A stretch of DNA of 64,000 nt. Source: Catenulispora acidiphila DSM 44928. Lineage in GTDB: Bacteria > Actinomycetota > Actinomycetes > Streptomycetales > Catenulisporaceae. Made by a program: the position numbers and the translations under genes. The notes beneath the pieces are model-generated. The model did no database searches and was not told where the DNA came from. It saw only the letters and a list, made by a program, of their open reading frames with translations. Below, piece after piece: positions 15,865-24,356 of this stretch; position 1 is the first letter of the stretch, and each line of letters starts with the position of its first letter. The stretch covers positions 7,440,001-7,504,000 of the forward strand of contig NC_013131.1 in NCBI RefSeq assembly GCF_000024025.1, read 5' to 3'.

Positions 15865-17300
15865 GCCTGCCGCATGCCCGCAACTTCATCGACGGCCGAT
15901 GGTCCGACGCGCCCACCGCCGGCACCACCAGTTCACCGGCTACCGGAATGCCCATCGGCACGTACGCCGACGACGGAGCCGCCAGTGCTCGCAACGCCAT
16001 CGACGCCGCGCGCCGCACTTTTCGCGCCGGAACGTGGGCCCGCGATCGGCGGTTGAGGGCACGCGCCTTATCGGAAATGGCCGACCGGATGGCACAACGC
16101 CGCGACGAACTGGTCGATCTGCTCTCGCGCGAGAACGGTAAACGCCGAGCCGAGGCAGCCATGGAAGTCGACGCCGCCATCCCCAAGCTGCGCTACAACG
16201 CGGCGCTGGCCCTGACCGACACCGGCCGCGCTGCCGAAACCAGCCCGTCCAGCTACTCCATGACGATCCACCAGCCCGCCGGGGTCGCCGCCGTCATCGT
16301 CCCGTGGAACTCACCGGTCATCCTGGCCGTGCGATCCTTCGCACCCGCCCTCGCCGCAGGCTGCACCGTGGCCATGAAAATGCCCGCCCAGACGGCGCTG
16401 ACCAACGGCCTGCTCTACGAAATCATCGCCGAGACCACCGCCCTGCCCGCCGGCGCTGTCAACGCCTTCACCGAATCAGGCGACGACGGTGCCCGCCTGC
16501 TGGTCACCGATCCGGGAACCGACGTCGTCAGCTACACCGGCTCCACCGCCGTCGGCCGGACCATCATGGCCGAGGCCGCGCGGCACGTGAAGGGATGCTC
16601 CCTCGAACTCGGCGGAAAGACCCCGATGATCGTCTTCGACGACGCGGACCTGGACGCCGCCGTCCCCGTGCTGACCGCGGCCGTCACCACCTTCTCCGGC
16701 CAGTTCTGCATGGCTGGCAGCCGCATCCTCGCCCAGCGGTCGGTAGCCGACGAACTGCGCGCCCGGCTCACAGCAGCCCTCGAAGCCGTCCCGGTCGGTC
16801 CGGATCAGGATCACGAATCCGCCATGGGCCCGGTCATCGACCGGACCCAGGCCCTGCGTATCGACGCCATCGTCGCCGCGTCCTCCGCCTGGGGAAGCAT
16901 TCTCCTGCGCGGCGGGCTGGTCACCGACGGAAACGACGCCTACCTGCGTCCCAGCCTGGTGGAGATCGATGACGTCTCCGCCCCGCTCATCCACCAGGAG
17001 GTGTTCGGCCCGACCGCCACCTTCGAAGTGTTCGACCACGAGAGCGATGCCGTCACCCGCGCGAACGCCACCGAATACGGACTCGCAGCCTCAGTGTGGA
17101 GCCGAGACGTCGACCGCCCCCTGCGGGTAGGCCGCCAATTGGACGTCGGCACCGTGTGGATCAACGACTGGGCAGTCATCCACGACCAGTTCGAAGAAGG
17201 CGGCTTCAAACAGAGCGGCATCGGCAGACTCAATGGTCCCCGCGGACTGGCGGAATTCCAGGAGATCAAGCACTTCGTCCATAGCCCTGGACAGGGTTGA
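15861..17300 (+). CDS. NAD(P)-dependent aldehyde dehydrogenase
   Basis: 479 residues from the ATG coupled to the alcohol dehydrogenase stop; longer upstream reading is only an open shadow frame. Motifs: PWNSPV (N150 oxyanion), YTGSTAVGR (nucleotide loop), LELGGKTP with general base E249 and GQFCMAGSR with nucleophile C283. C-terminal HQEVFGPTATF and the terminal GRLNGPRGLAEFQEIKH complete the fold. Likely oxidises the aldehyde produced by the preceding enzyme. Last gene of the plus-strand run; convergent with the fumarylacetoacetate hydrolase. Confidence 0.9.
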   Translation: MSLPHARNFIDGRWSDAPTAGTTSSPATGMPIGTYADDGAASARNAIDAARRTFRAGTWARDRRLRARALSEMADRMAQRRDELVDLLSRENGKRRAEAAMEVDAAIPKLRYNAALALTDTGRAAETSPSSYSMTIHQPAGVAAVIVPWNSPVILAVRSFAPALAAGCTVAMKMPAQTALTNGLLYEIIAETTALPAGAVNAFTESGDDGARLLVTDPGTDVVSYTGSTAVGRTIMAEAARHVKGCSLELGGKTPMIVFDDADLDAAVPVLTAAVTTFSGQFCMAGSRILAQRSVADELRARLTAALEAVPVGPDQDHESAMGPVIDRTQALRIDAIVAASSAWGSILLRGGLVTDGNDAYLRPSLVEIDDVSAPLIHQEVFGPTATFEVFDHESDAVTRANATEYGLAASVWSRDVDRPLRVGRQLDVGTVWINDWAVIHDQFEEGGFKQSGIGRLNGPRGLAEFQEIKHFVHSPGQG

Positions 17301-17376
17301 CACCGCTCTTAGCTTGCCGTTTAAGGTCAGGTGTTGATCAGGGTTCTGCTGCTGTCCTGCAACCGGCTTGGCCTGC

Positions 17377-18213
17377 CTACACACCGGATTCGCGGAGGCA
17401 GCGATTGCGCGTCTCACCGAGACATTCGATGACAGTGCGCAGAACCTGCCCCGGCGCGAGGTAGACCTTGGGATCGCGGCCGTCCCCGACGCCGCCCGGC
17501 GTGCCGGTGAGAATCACATCGCCCGGCAGCAAAGTGATGATTCCGCTCACGTACGCCACGATGTCGGGGACGCCGAACAGCAGATCCGACGTGCGCGAGC
17601 GCTGCATCACCTCCCCGTCCACCTCGCACAGGATCTCCAGATCCGGTTCCCTGCCCCCGAACTCGTCGGCGGTGACCAACTCAGGTCCCAGCGGAGTGGT
17701 CGCCTCGAAGGTCTTGCCTGCCAGGAACTCCCGGGTACGCCGCTGGTACTCGCGCACCGTGACGTCGTTGGCCACGGTGTAGCCGGCGACGTATTCGAGA
17801 GCCTCGGACTCGGCGACGTGGCGGGCGGACCTGCCGATCACCACGGCGAGCTCTGCTTCCCAGTCCACGGTGTCGCTCACCACAGGCAGCACAACCGGGT
17901 CGTGGGCGCCGATCAATGCGCCGTCGTACTTCGCGAACAGCGTCGGGTAACGGGGTGTGTCGCGCCCCATCTCCTTGATGTGGGTGGCGTAGTTGAGCCC
18001 CAGGCAGATGATCTTGTTGGGGTGCGGAACCACGGGTGCGAAGTCCGCTTCAGCCACCGCCACGCGTCCCGTTTCCTCCGCCGCGGCAGCTTGAAGCCAG
18101 TCGTCCGAACTGAGCAGAGCACCGACGCTGGCATGCGGCAGGACGGCGTAGAAGCCCTCCTCGCGCCGTGCCGCCCGGGTCCCCTCATCCGTCCGCAAAG
18201 TCGCAAGGCGCAT
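17377..18213 (-). CDS. fumarylacetoacetate hydrolase-family protein
   Basis: 278 residues from ATG 18213 behind AGAGGGAGAGGG; the frame extends upstream without a ribosome site. The C-terminal FAH domain has the metal-binding set: KIICLGLNYATHIKEMG, DWEAELAVVIG (E-x-E), the VANDVTVREYQRR aspartate and PLGPELVTADE, ending in ITLLPGDVILTGTPGGVG. Members hydrolyse or decarboxylate ring-fission products such as 2-hydroxymuconate derivatives or acylpyruvates. Divergent from the VOC ring-cleavage-type protein, with an IclR-type operator between, which supports a joint role in aromatic breakdown. Confidence 0.85.
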   Translation of the reverse strand: MRLATLRTDEGTRAARREEGFYAVLPHASVGALLSSDDWLQAAAAEETGRVAVAEADFAPVVPHPNKIICLGLNYATHIKEMGRDTPRYPTLFAKYDGALIGAHDPVVLPVVSDTVDWEAELAVVIGRSARHVAESEALEYVAGYTVANDVTVREYQRRTREFLAGKTFEATTPLGPELVTADEFGGREPDLEILCEVDGEVMQRSRTSDLLFGVPDIVAYVSGIITLLPGDVILTGTPGGVGDGRDPKVYLAPGQVLRTVIECLGETRNRCLRESGV

Positions 18214-18282
18214 GCTCGCAGCCCTCTCCCTCTGGTGCCGTTTCGGCGCCTGACCATACAATCGATTCATTAGTCAGGATAC

Positions 18283-18302
18283 ATGTCCTGCAAAACGAGA
18301 CA
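18283..18302. promoter_or_regulatory. IclR-type operator between the FAH and VOC genes
   Basis: ATGTCCTGCAAAACGAGACA matches the palindrome at the IclR gene start (ATGTCCTGCATGACAGGACA) at 16 of 20 positions. It is preceded by a further CAGGA...TCCTG repeat at 18275-18290. Placed between divergent promoters, so both genes are probably IclR-controlled. Confidence 0.55.
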
Positions 18303-18318
18303 GCGAGGGAGTGGCGGT

Positions 18319-18813
18319 ATGGCGATCACGGGATTGGGACACACCGGGCTGTGGGTCTACGACCTGGCGACGATGCGGCGTTTCTACGAGCACGTCATGG
18401 GATTGTCGGTGACCGACGCGGACGACGAGCTCGGGATCGTGTTCCTCAGCGCGCGTCCCGAGCAGGAGCACCACGAGCTCGTTCTCCAGTCCGGTCGCAC
18501 CGCGCCCATAGGCGTCAAACAGCAGCACCAGATCTCGTGGCGCGTCCAGTCGCTCGATGACCTGCGGAACTTCCACCACCGGTTCGAGACCGAGGGGGTG
18601 ACTGTCCAGCAGGAGGTGACTCACGGCAACGCGCTGGGCATCTACTTCTTCGACCCCGAGGGCAACCGGAACGAGGTCTATCTGCGCATCGACCGCGACG
18701 TGCGGCAGCCGTTCCGCAAATCCATCGACTTCGGCCGGTCACCCGAGGAGATCTACGCAGAGGCCGAGCGACTGCTGACCGACGGTGGTGCGGCGTATCG
18801 GCCGGTTGCCTGA
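18319..18813 (+). CDS. VOC-family protein (single-domain extradiol dioxygenase-like)
   Basis: 164 residues from ATG 18319 with ribosome site GAGGGAG; an upstream ATG at 18283 overlaps the operator. Two beta-alpha-beta-beta-beta modules with the metal triad of extradiol dioxygenases: His in ITGLGHTGLWV, His in VKQQHQISWRV and Glu in EGNRNEVYLRI. Cleavage of a catechol-type ring next to the hydroxyls is plausible, since an aromatic hydroxylase and an FAH-type hydrolase are nearby. Glyoxalase or isomerase activity is not excluded, because classic BphC enzymes have two such domains. Confidence 0.75.
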   Translation: MAITGLGHTGLWVYDLATMRRFYEHVMGLSVTDADDELGIVFLSARPEQEHHELVLQSGRTAPIGVKQQHQISWRVQSLDDLRNFHHRFETEGVTVQQEVTHGNALGIYFFDPEGNRNEVYLRIDRDVRQPFRKSIDFGRSPEEIYAEAERLLTDGGAAYRPVA

Positions 18814-18845
18814 TGCCTGCAGAGATACTGTCTCGCCTCGTAGGA

Positions 18846-18864
18846 TGTCCTGCATGACAGGACA
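18846..18864. promoter_or_regulatory. IclR operator overlapping the iclR-type start codon
   Basis: Perfect inverted repeat TGTCCTG-CATGA-CAGGACA. It covers the start codon of the IclR-type gene, so binding would block its own expression (autorepression, inferred). Confidence 0.65.
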
Positions 18865-19654
18865 AGAGTCGGCAACGGTTGGAGCGAGCCAGTACCGGGA
18901 GCGCAACTCCACCGCCGATCGGGCGCTGGACATCCTGGGGCTGTTCTCGGAAAGCAGGCTGTCGGTGTCGGGCCAAGAAGTGGCCACAGCATTGGGTGCC
19001 GCCCGTTCGACGGCATACCGGTACCTGCAGAGCCTGGTTGCGAGCGGCTTTCTCGAAGAGGACCCCGCCGGTGGATTCCGGCTCGGTGTCCGCATCTTGG
19101 AGCTGGCACGCCTGGCACGACGCGGCTACGGCCTATCGGAGATCGCGCTTCCGGTCATGAACGACCTGTGCGCCGAGGTCGGCGAGACCGTACTGCTGAC
19201 CCGCCGCTCCGGCAGCGCGGCGGTCTGCATCGAACGCTGCGAGGCACAGCAGCCAGTGCGGATCTCCTATGAGCGCGGCAGCGTGCTTCCGGCCAACGCG
19301 GGAGCTTCCGCCCTGGCACTTCTCGCCTGGTTGCCCGAGCAGCAGTGCCGCCAGGAACTGGCCGGCCAGCGGCTCCAGCGGTTCACCGCCCGCACGATCA
19401 CTGACGTCGAGACGCTCATGGAACGGCTCGCGAAAATCCGCCGCGACGGCTACAGCGTCAGCCGGGGAGAACTGGACACCGACATTCTCGGTATCGCCGC
19501 GCCCGTCCGAGGAGCCTCCGGCGAGGTGGTCGCCGCCGTGAGCATCGCCGCGCTGGAGCATCGGGTCCCCGACCGCAGACTCGACGACGTCGTGACAGCG
19601 CTCCGGGAGGCCGCCGAGCTCATGAGCAGCCGCTTGGCGGTCATCGGAGACTGA
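18854..19654 (+). CDS. IclR-family transcriptional regulator
   Basis: 266 residues from ATG 18854 (MTGQESATV); ATG 18845, three codons upstream, is also possible. Residues ~15-75 are the IclR winged helix (NSTADRALDILGLFSES, LGAARSTAYRYLQSLVASGF). The rest is the GAF-like effector domain (ELARLARRGYGLSEIALPVM, RISYERGSVLPANAGASALA, YSVSRGELDTDILGIAAPVR). Family members sense aromatic or acid intermediates. Its palindromic operator lies at its own start and between the FAH and VOC genes, so control of ring-cleavage genes is the likely job. Confidence 0.85.
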   Translation: MTGQESATVGASQYRERNSTADRALDILGLFSESRLSVSGQEVATALGAARSTAYRYLQSLVASGFLEEDPAGGFRLGVRILELARLARRGYGLSEIALPVMNDLCAEVGETVLLTRRSGSAAVCIERCEAQQPVRISYERGSVLPANAGASALALLAWLPEQQCRQELAGQRLQRFTARTITDVETLMERLAKIRRDGYSVSRGELDTDILGIAAPVRGASGEVVAAVSIAALEHRVPDRRLDDVVTALREAAELMSSRLAVIGD

Positions 19655-19808
19655 CCACACCGGAATACCCGAAGCCGGCCGGCCGAGCTGATAGGGCAAT
19701 CCGCATAACGGGCTGCCGACGCCACCGCGGCCGTCTCGGCCAGGCTGTCCACTCCTCCCATGGTCCCGCCGAACGATCTCGCAGCCCGGCCCTGGCTACG
19801 ATGGCGGG

Positions 19809-20462
19809 ATGACGCAGCCCGCAGACCCCCCTGCCAACCGGCACGATCGTCGGCGTGCCGCCACACGCAGCGCGCTCATCGGGGCTGCACGCGAGATTCT
19901 CGCGCAGTCCACAGGCACTGACATCAGTATCCAGCGGATCGCGGAGCAGGCGGACGTCGGCTTCGGCACGTTCTACAACCACTTCTCCACCAAGGCCGAA
20001 CTGTTCGAAGCCGCCTTGACCGATTCCCTGGAGGAGTACGGGCGCACCGTGGACGCGCTCACCGCGGACATCGAAGACCCCGCGGAGGTCTTCGCAGCCA
20101 GCGTCAGGCTGACCGTCCTCATGGTCGAATCCGCCCCGCAGCTTATGCAGATCCTGCGCCGCCACGGCCTCGGCCAGCTCAACAGAAACAGCGGCCTGGC
20201 ACCCCGCGCGCTGCGCGACCTGGAACGAGCCGCAGCCTCCGGACGCTTCGAGCTGAGCGACCCGCAAGCCACCCTGTTCGCCATCGGCGGCGCCCTCATC
20301 GGACTGGTGGAATACCAGTTCAGCGAACCGCCGCCGCCCAGCGCCCCCACAGGGGAATCCGTCGCCGAACTCCTTCTGCGCATGCTTGGGCTCCCTGCGG
20401 AAGAAGCACGCGAGATTGCCTCCCGGCCTCTGCCTCTGCCTCTGCCTCTGCCTGCACCGTGA
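19809..20462 (+). CDS. TetR-family regulator
   Basis: 217 residues. N-terminal helix-turn-helix: RSALIGAAREILAQSTGTDI, then SIQRIAEQADVGFGTFYNHF and STKAELFEAAL. Helical C-terminal ligand domain, ending in an unusual Leu-Pro tail encoded by a CTGCCT hexamer run at about 20427-20456. It precedes the DHA2 exporter gene in the same direction, with a 30-bp palindrome between them that is half-repeated at the monooxygenase promoter. Predicted local repressor of both. Confidence 0.85.
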   Translation: MTQPADPPANRHDRRRAATRSALIGAAREILAQSTGTDISIQRIAEQADVGFGTFYNHFSTKAELFEAALTDSLEEYGRTVDALTADIEDPAEVFAASVRLTVLMVESAPQLMQILRRHGLGQLNRNSGLAPRALRDLERAAASGRFELSDPQATLFAIGGALIGLVEYQFSEPPPPSAPTGESVAELLLRMLGLPAEEAREIASRPLPLPLPLPAP

Positions 20463-20510
20463 GCCGCGTGATTTCGTGGAGACCTGACGGATCCAAAGAC
20501 TGATCGGCCT

Positions 20511-20540
20511 ATCTTATTTGATGAGTTCATCAGTTAAGAT
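20511..20540. promoter_or_regulatory. TetR-type operator before the DHA2 exporter
   Basis: Inverted repeat of 14-base halves, ATCTTATTTGATGA and TCATCAGTTAAGAT, with a two-base centre and two mismatches. It ends six bases before the exporter ATG; TAAGAT inside it is a good -10 for a leaderless transcript. It shares the exact half-site CATCAGTTAAGAT with 10520-10549. Confidence 0.7.
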
Positions 20541-20546
20541 GTGCGC

Positions 20547-22151
20547 ATGGAGATCAGTGATGTCGGCGGCGAGCCAGCAGCCGGAGCGGGCCGGAACGGC
20601 CAGAGCGGCGTGCTCTTCGCCATGTGCCTGTCGCTGGTACTGGTGGTCGCATCGGTCTCGGCGTTGAACCTGGCCCTGCCGAATCTCGCCGTGGAGCTCG
20701 GAGCCACCAATTCCGCACTGACCTGGATAGCGGACGGATACACCGTGGCATTGGCCGCGCTCGTCCTGCCGCTGGGCGCCCTCGGCGACCGAATAGGACG
20801 TCGCAAGGTGTTGATCGCCGGAAACCTCGTCTTCGGCACGGCGGCGGTGTTCGCGGCGTACTCTCCCACGACCTCGGATCTGATCGTGAGCCGCGTGGTG
20901 ATGGGCATAGGAGCGGCGATGATCATGCCGGGAACGTTGTCGACGATCACTGCGGTGTTCCCCCCGGAGAAAAAGGACCGCGGGGTGGCGATCTGGTCGG
21001 GGTTCGCGGCAGCCGGCGCGATCATCGGCATGCTCGTCGCCGGCGGCCTGCTCGAGCGGTTCAGTTGGACGTCGATCTTCTGGGCCAGTTCTGCGACCGC
21101 CGTGGTGTGTGCTGTCGCGGCATGGGCGCTGGCGCCGGAGACACGAAGTTCTGAGCGGCAGCGGTTCGACTACGGCGGGTCGGTCACCACGGCGGTGGCT
21201 ATCGGGGCACTGGTCTACGGAATCGTTGAGGGCAACGAGAGTGGCTGGACCCGGCCGGAAGTCGTGGCCGCGTTCGCGGTGGCGGTTCTCGGCCTTGCCG
21301 CCTACGTGCCCATGGGATTGCGTACGCGTCATCCGCTTCTCGATCCACGTCTGTTCAAGCTCCGCGGCTTCCGGGCGGGGACTCTGGCGATCCTGACACA
21401 GTTCATGGCGGTCTTCGGGTTCTTCTTCGTGGGTCTGCAGTTCCTTCAGCTGATCTTGAGCTACAGCCCGCTGAAGAGCGCCATCGCTCTGGTACCAGTG
21501 GCGGCGGTGGTCTTGCCGACATCCGTGCTCACGCCACGCCTCGCGGAGCGGCTGGGCGTCAGGACCGTCATGCCTGCCGGACTGCTGTGCCTGGCAGGGG
21601 GAATGTTCTGGCTCACCATGCTGCATGTCGACAGCGGCTACCTAGTGTTTCTGGGCGCACTGGTGCTGGCAGGTGTCGGCATCGGCTTGACCAGTTCCAC
21701 CGGAACGAGCGCGATTGTGGAATCCCTCGGACCCGACAGCCAGGGTGTGGCTTCGGCGATGAACGACACCACTCGCGAAGTCGGTTCGGCCGTGGGGATC
21801 GCGCTGATGGGCTCGGTGTTCTCCAGCCATTACCGGTCCGCGCTCCCCGCTGACGTGAGCCGACTACCGGCTCAGGCGGCTGCTGCGGTACACCACTCGG
21901 CTGCGGCCGGACTGGAAGCCGCCTCACGCCTGGGGGTCCACGGAGCACCGCTGGCGGCAGCGGTGCGCGGCGCGTTCATGTCCGGTTTCACCACCGCGAT
22001 GGGCGTCATCGCCGCGATCTTGGCAGCGGCCGCTCTCGTGTGCGCCTTCACCGCGCCGCGTCGCAGCACAAGCGATGCTGCGCCGCTTGGGGAACAGAGC
22101 GGCGAGCCATCCGCAGACGCTATAGAGAGTTCCTTCGCGCCCAAGCGTTGA
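20547..22151 (+). CDS. DHA2-type MFS drug exporter (EmrB/QacA-like)
   Basis: 534 residues with about 14 hydrophobic spans, the length and topology of DHA2 proton antiporters. The first span contains LALPNLAVELGATNSALTWI (motif D1 region) and the loop GALGDRIGRRKVLIAG (motif A). The middle repeat shows GVASAMNDTTREVGSAVGIA (motif C-like). It would export an amphiphilic toxic compound, perhaps the pathway's substrate or an intermediate. GTG 20541 is an alternative start. The 3' end overlaps the convergent haloalkane dehalogenase-like gene by 32 bp. Confidence 0.88.
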   Translation: MEISDVGGEPAAGAGRNGQSGVLFAMCLSLVLVVASVSALNLALPNLAVELGATNSALTWIADGYTVALAALVLPLGALGDRIGRRKVLIAGNLVFGTAAVFAAYSPTTSDLIVSRVVMGIGAAMIMPGTLSTITAVFPPEKKDRGVAIWSGFAAAGAIIGMLVAGGLLERFSWTSIFWASSATAVVCAVAAWALAPETRSSERQRFDYGGSVTTAVAIGALVYGIVEGNESGWTRPEVVAAFAVAVLGLAAYVPMGLRTRHPLLDPRLFKLRGFRAGTLAILTQFMAVFGFFFVGLQFLQLILSYSPLKSAIALVPVAAVVLPTSVLTPRLAERLGVRTVMPAGLLCLAGGMFWLTMLHVDSGYLVFLGALVLAGVGIGLTSSTGTSAIVESLGPDSQGVASAMNDTTREVGSAVGIALMGSVFSSHYRSALPADVSRLPAQAAAAVHHSAAAGLEAASRLGVHGAPLAAAVRGAFMSGFTTAMGVIAAILAAAALVCAFTAPRRSTSDAAPLGEQSGEPSADAIESSFAPKR

Positions 22152-22983
22152 TCGCCGCCGCCATCTCCTCAGGGCGGTCCTCCGGGCAGTGGTGGCCGGC
22201 GACCCCGTGCCGGGAGACCTCCAGCCCTGCGATGTTGGCCTCGCACCAGGCCACCGCTCCGGCATCGGTCATCGCGCCGGGACCGGGTTCGAACGCGACG
22301 AGCAGTTTCGGTACCTCTGGACTCGTGGCCAGCCAACGGTCGTAGCGCTCGACACGCGCGACGACGTCCGCGGGCTCGCCGTCCAACGGCATCATGCGCG
22401 TCCAGGCCAAGATCGGGCGGCGGCTTTCCGGCGTGGGGAAGGGCCGGCGGTAGACGTCGAGGTCGGCGGGGTCTAGCGGAGTGGCGAGGGTGCCCTGGAC
22501 TCCTTCGATGAACAACGACTTCTCCAGGACCATCTCCTCTCCCACGCCCGGCATACGCAACTGCTCGAACAACTCCCGGCCCGCCACCGGGAACTCGTCG
22601 CCGACGAGCGGTTTGACAATGGTCTCGGCGAAGGCGAGGCCACGGACGCGCTCGGGCAGGCGGGCCGCACGGTCGAAGGCGAGCGCGCCGCCCCAGTCGT
22701 GGCCGACGAGGACCGCCTCGTCCACGCCGAGCGCGTCGAACCAGGCGTCGAGGTAGCGAGCGTGGTCGTCGAAGGAGTAGGCGAGGTCGGGCTTGCCGGA
22801 GGCGCCCATACCGATCAGGTCGGGAGCCAGCAGGCGACGGCCGGGTGCGGCCACTCGAGGCAGGACGTCTCGCCATAGGTGGGAGGAAGTGGGGTTGCCG
22901 TGCAGGAACACGAACGGCAGGCCGTTGGGATCGCCGGACTCGCGGTAGTGGATGGCGGAGTCCAGGACGGGAAGCAGGGGCAT
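22120..22983 (-). CDS. haloalkane dehalogenase-type alpha/beta hydrolase
   Basis: 287 residues, close to the 290-300 usual for DhaA/LinB (subfamily HLD-II). FLHGNPTSSHLWRDV carries the halide-stabilising Asn (N30). LVGHDWGGALAFDRAARLP has the nucleophile D96 and the halide-binding W97. LAFAETIVKPL has the catalytic acid E120, and AGHHCPED the catalytic His (264 or 265). All five functional residues of the HLD-II type are thus present. It would release halide and an alcohol from haloalkanes. The small PPOX gene lies upstream in the same direction. Confidence 0.82.
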   Translation of the reverse strand: MPLLPVLDSAIHYRESGDPNGLPFVFLHGNPTSSHLWRDVLPRVAAPGRRLLAPDLIGMGASGKPDLAYSFDDHARYLDAWFDALGVDEAVLVGHDWGGALAFDRAARLPERVRGLAFAETIVKPLVGDEFPVAGRELFEQLRMPGVGEEMVLEKSLFIEGVQGTLATPLDPADLDVYRRPFPTPESRRPILAWTRMMPLDGEPADVVARVERYDRWLATSPEVPKLLVAFEPGPGAMTDAGAVAWCEANIAGLEVSRHGVAGHHCPEDRPEEMAAAINAWARRNSL

Positions 22984-23022
22984 GGCGATGTCACTTCACC
23001 TTCGACAGAGAAATCAGGGCTT

Positions 23023-23409
23023 TCAGAGGTTGAGACCCAGGACACGATCAACGGTGATCTCGATGAGGACCAGGTCCGGAGGCGCCGGCGGGGCCATGCC
23101 GTAGCGCATGGCGTAGCGGCGCACGGCCTCGGCGAGGTCTGACGGATCGTCGGTGAGGCGGGCCCGGCCTTCGAGCGACATCCACCGGGCGCCGTCGACC
23201 TGACACAGCACGACTCGAGCGTTGACTGCCACGTTCCGGGCCTTGCGCGCCGCTGCTCGAGTCGTGACCCGGGCTCGGCCGACATTCATGTCCGCGGTGA
23301 AGCGGACGGGGGTGACGTGCGGAGTCCCGTCGGGTCGAAGGGTGGTGAAGGTAGCCGTGGCGGGACGCGCGAGAAACGCCCGGGCGTTTGGCGACAGCCG
23401 GATGTACAT
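23023..23409 (-). CDS. PPOX-class F420/flavin-binding protein
   Basis: 128 residues, the split beta-barrel of the pyridoxamine-phosphate-oxidase-like group. ATFTTLRPDGTPHVTPVRFT is the typical first strands, and RARVTTRAAARKARNVAVNA the central cofactor loop (K-A-R-N). VVLCQVDGARWMSLEGRARL follows, with a C-terminal LVLIEITVDRVLGLNL. Such short proteins bind F420 or FMN. Divergent from the TetR gene at 23494 and just upstream of the dehalogenase-like gene (39 bp gap); a two-gene unit is likely. Confidence 0.8.
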   Translation of the reverse strand: MYIRLSPNARAFLARPATATFTTLRPDGTPHVTPVRFTADMNVGRARVTTRAAARKARNVAVNARVVLCQVDGARWMSLEGRARLTDDPSDLAEAVRRYAMRYGMAPPAPPDLVLIEITVDRVLGLNL

Positions 23410-23493
23410 CGGGTTCGCCTCCTGTGGTCGGTCGAGTGCGCTACTTGCAACGCCCTTGACTGTGCCGACCTGGAGACCGCAGGCTCAACGCTG

Positions 23494-24111
23494 ATGAATA
23501 ACCGTGTGACTGCGCCCGCCCGCACTCGAGGACGCCCCCGGGGCAAGCCGCCGACTCGCGAGTCGATCATCTCCGCGGCGCGCCCGCTGTTCCTGGAAAA
23601 CGGATACCGGCGCACCACCCTGCGTGCAGTCGCCGCAGCCGCCGGAGTCGACGCAGCGCTGATCGCCTATCACTTCGGCTCGAAGAAGGGCCTGTTCGCG
23701 CACGTCATGCAGGTCCAATGCGCCGAGGCACTGACGACCGGCGCAGTCCTCGACGCGGACCCCGCCACCCTCGCCGACCGGCTGATCGACGCGGTGACCG
23801 ACCTGTGGGAAGACCCTGACTTCCGCCGCCTCACCGACCAAGGCGACGAAGCCGCGCAGGCGATCGGTGAGTACCTGGAAACCGAGCTACTCACCCGCCT
23901 CGTTGAATTTCTCGGCGGCCGCGACGCCACCGCCCGCGCCACCGCGGCAGTGACCATCCTCGGCGGCCTCATCTACACCCGCTACATCAACCCACTGCCG
24001 ACGCCCGCCGCCCTGACTCCCTCCCAGGCCCGGCACGCCCTCGTCCCGGCACTGCGCGCCGCATTGGCGCCAAGGCCGCTCGTCGGCCGGAACCACCCGG
24101 CTGCCTTCTGA
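23494..24111 (+). CDS. TetR-family regulator
   Basis: 205 residues from ATG 23494 (MNNRVTAPARTRGRPRGKPP); the longer frame is antisense to the PPOX gene. Helix-turn-helix: RESIISAARPLFLENGYRRT, then TLRAVAAAAGVDAALIAYHF and GSKKGLFAHVM. The C-terminal part (DLWEDPDFRRLTDQGDEAAQ, ATAAVTILGGLIYTRYINPL) fits the TetR_C group with a conserved 'G-x-x-x-x-R-Y'. Divergent from the PPOX/dehalogenase pair, which it probably controls. 245 bp of gene-free sequence follow its stop. Confidence 0.85.
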   Translation: MNNRVTAPARTRGRPRGKPPTRESIISAARPLFLENGYRRTTLRAVAAAAGVDAALIAYHFGSKKGLFAHVMQVQCAEALTTGAVLDADPATLADRLIDAVTDLWEDPDFRRLTDQGDEAAQAIGEYLETELLTRLVEFLGGRDATARATAAVTILGGLIYTRYINPLPTPAALTPSQARHALVPALRAALAPRPLVGRNHPAAF

Positions 24112-24356
24112 GGATTCATGTCGACGCTCCACTCGCAAGGCGTCGTAGTTGCGAGCGAGGTAGGGGTGTTCCTGCGGCCGGCCGAGGAGTCCTGGCCCGG
24201 GTGCTCACAAACAAACTCTGGATTGGTTGCCGGGGTCCATTGCTGACGGGCGGGTACTGGGCCGGTTGTTGGCGGCAACCCGTCTGGCCGCTGTTGCGTG
24301 ACCAGTATTTGGCGGGCCGATCGGCGGTCGCGCCGTCGCTGGCCTTCGGGGGGCAC

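Noticed and set aside
20427-20456. CTGCCT hexamer run as a regulatory repeat
   Set aside because: In frame at the end of the TetR gene, encoding a Leu-Pro tail; a simple slippage repeat is enough explanation.
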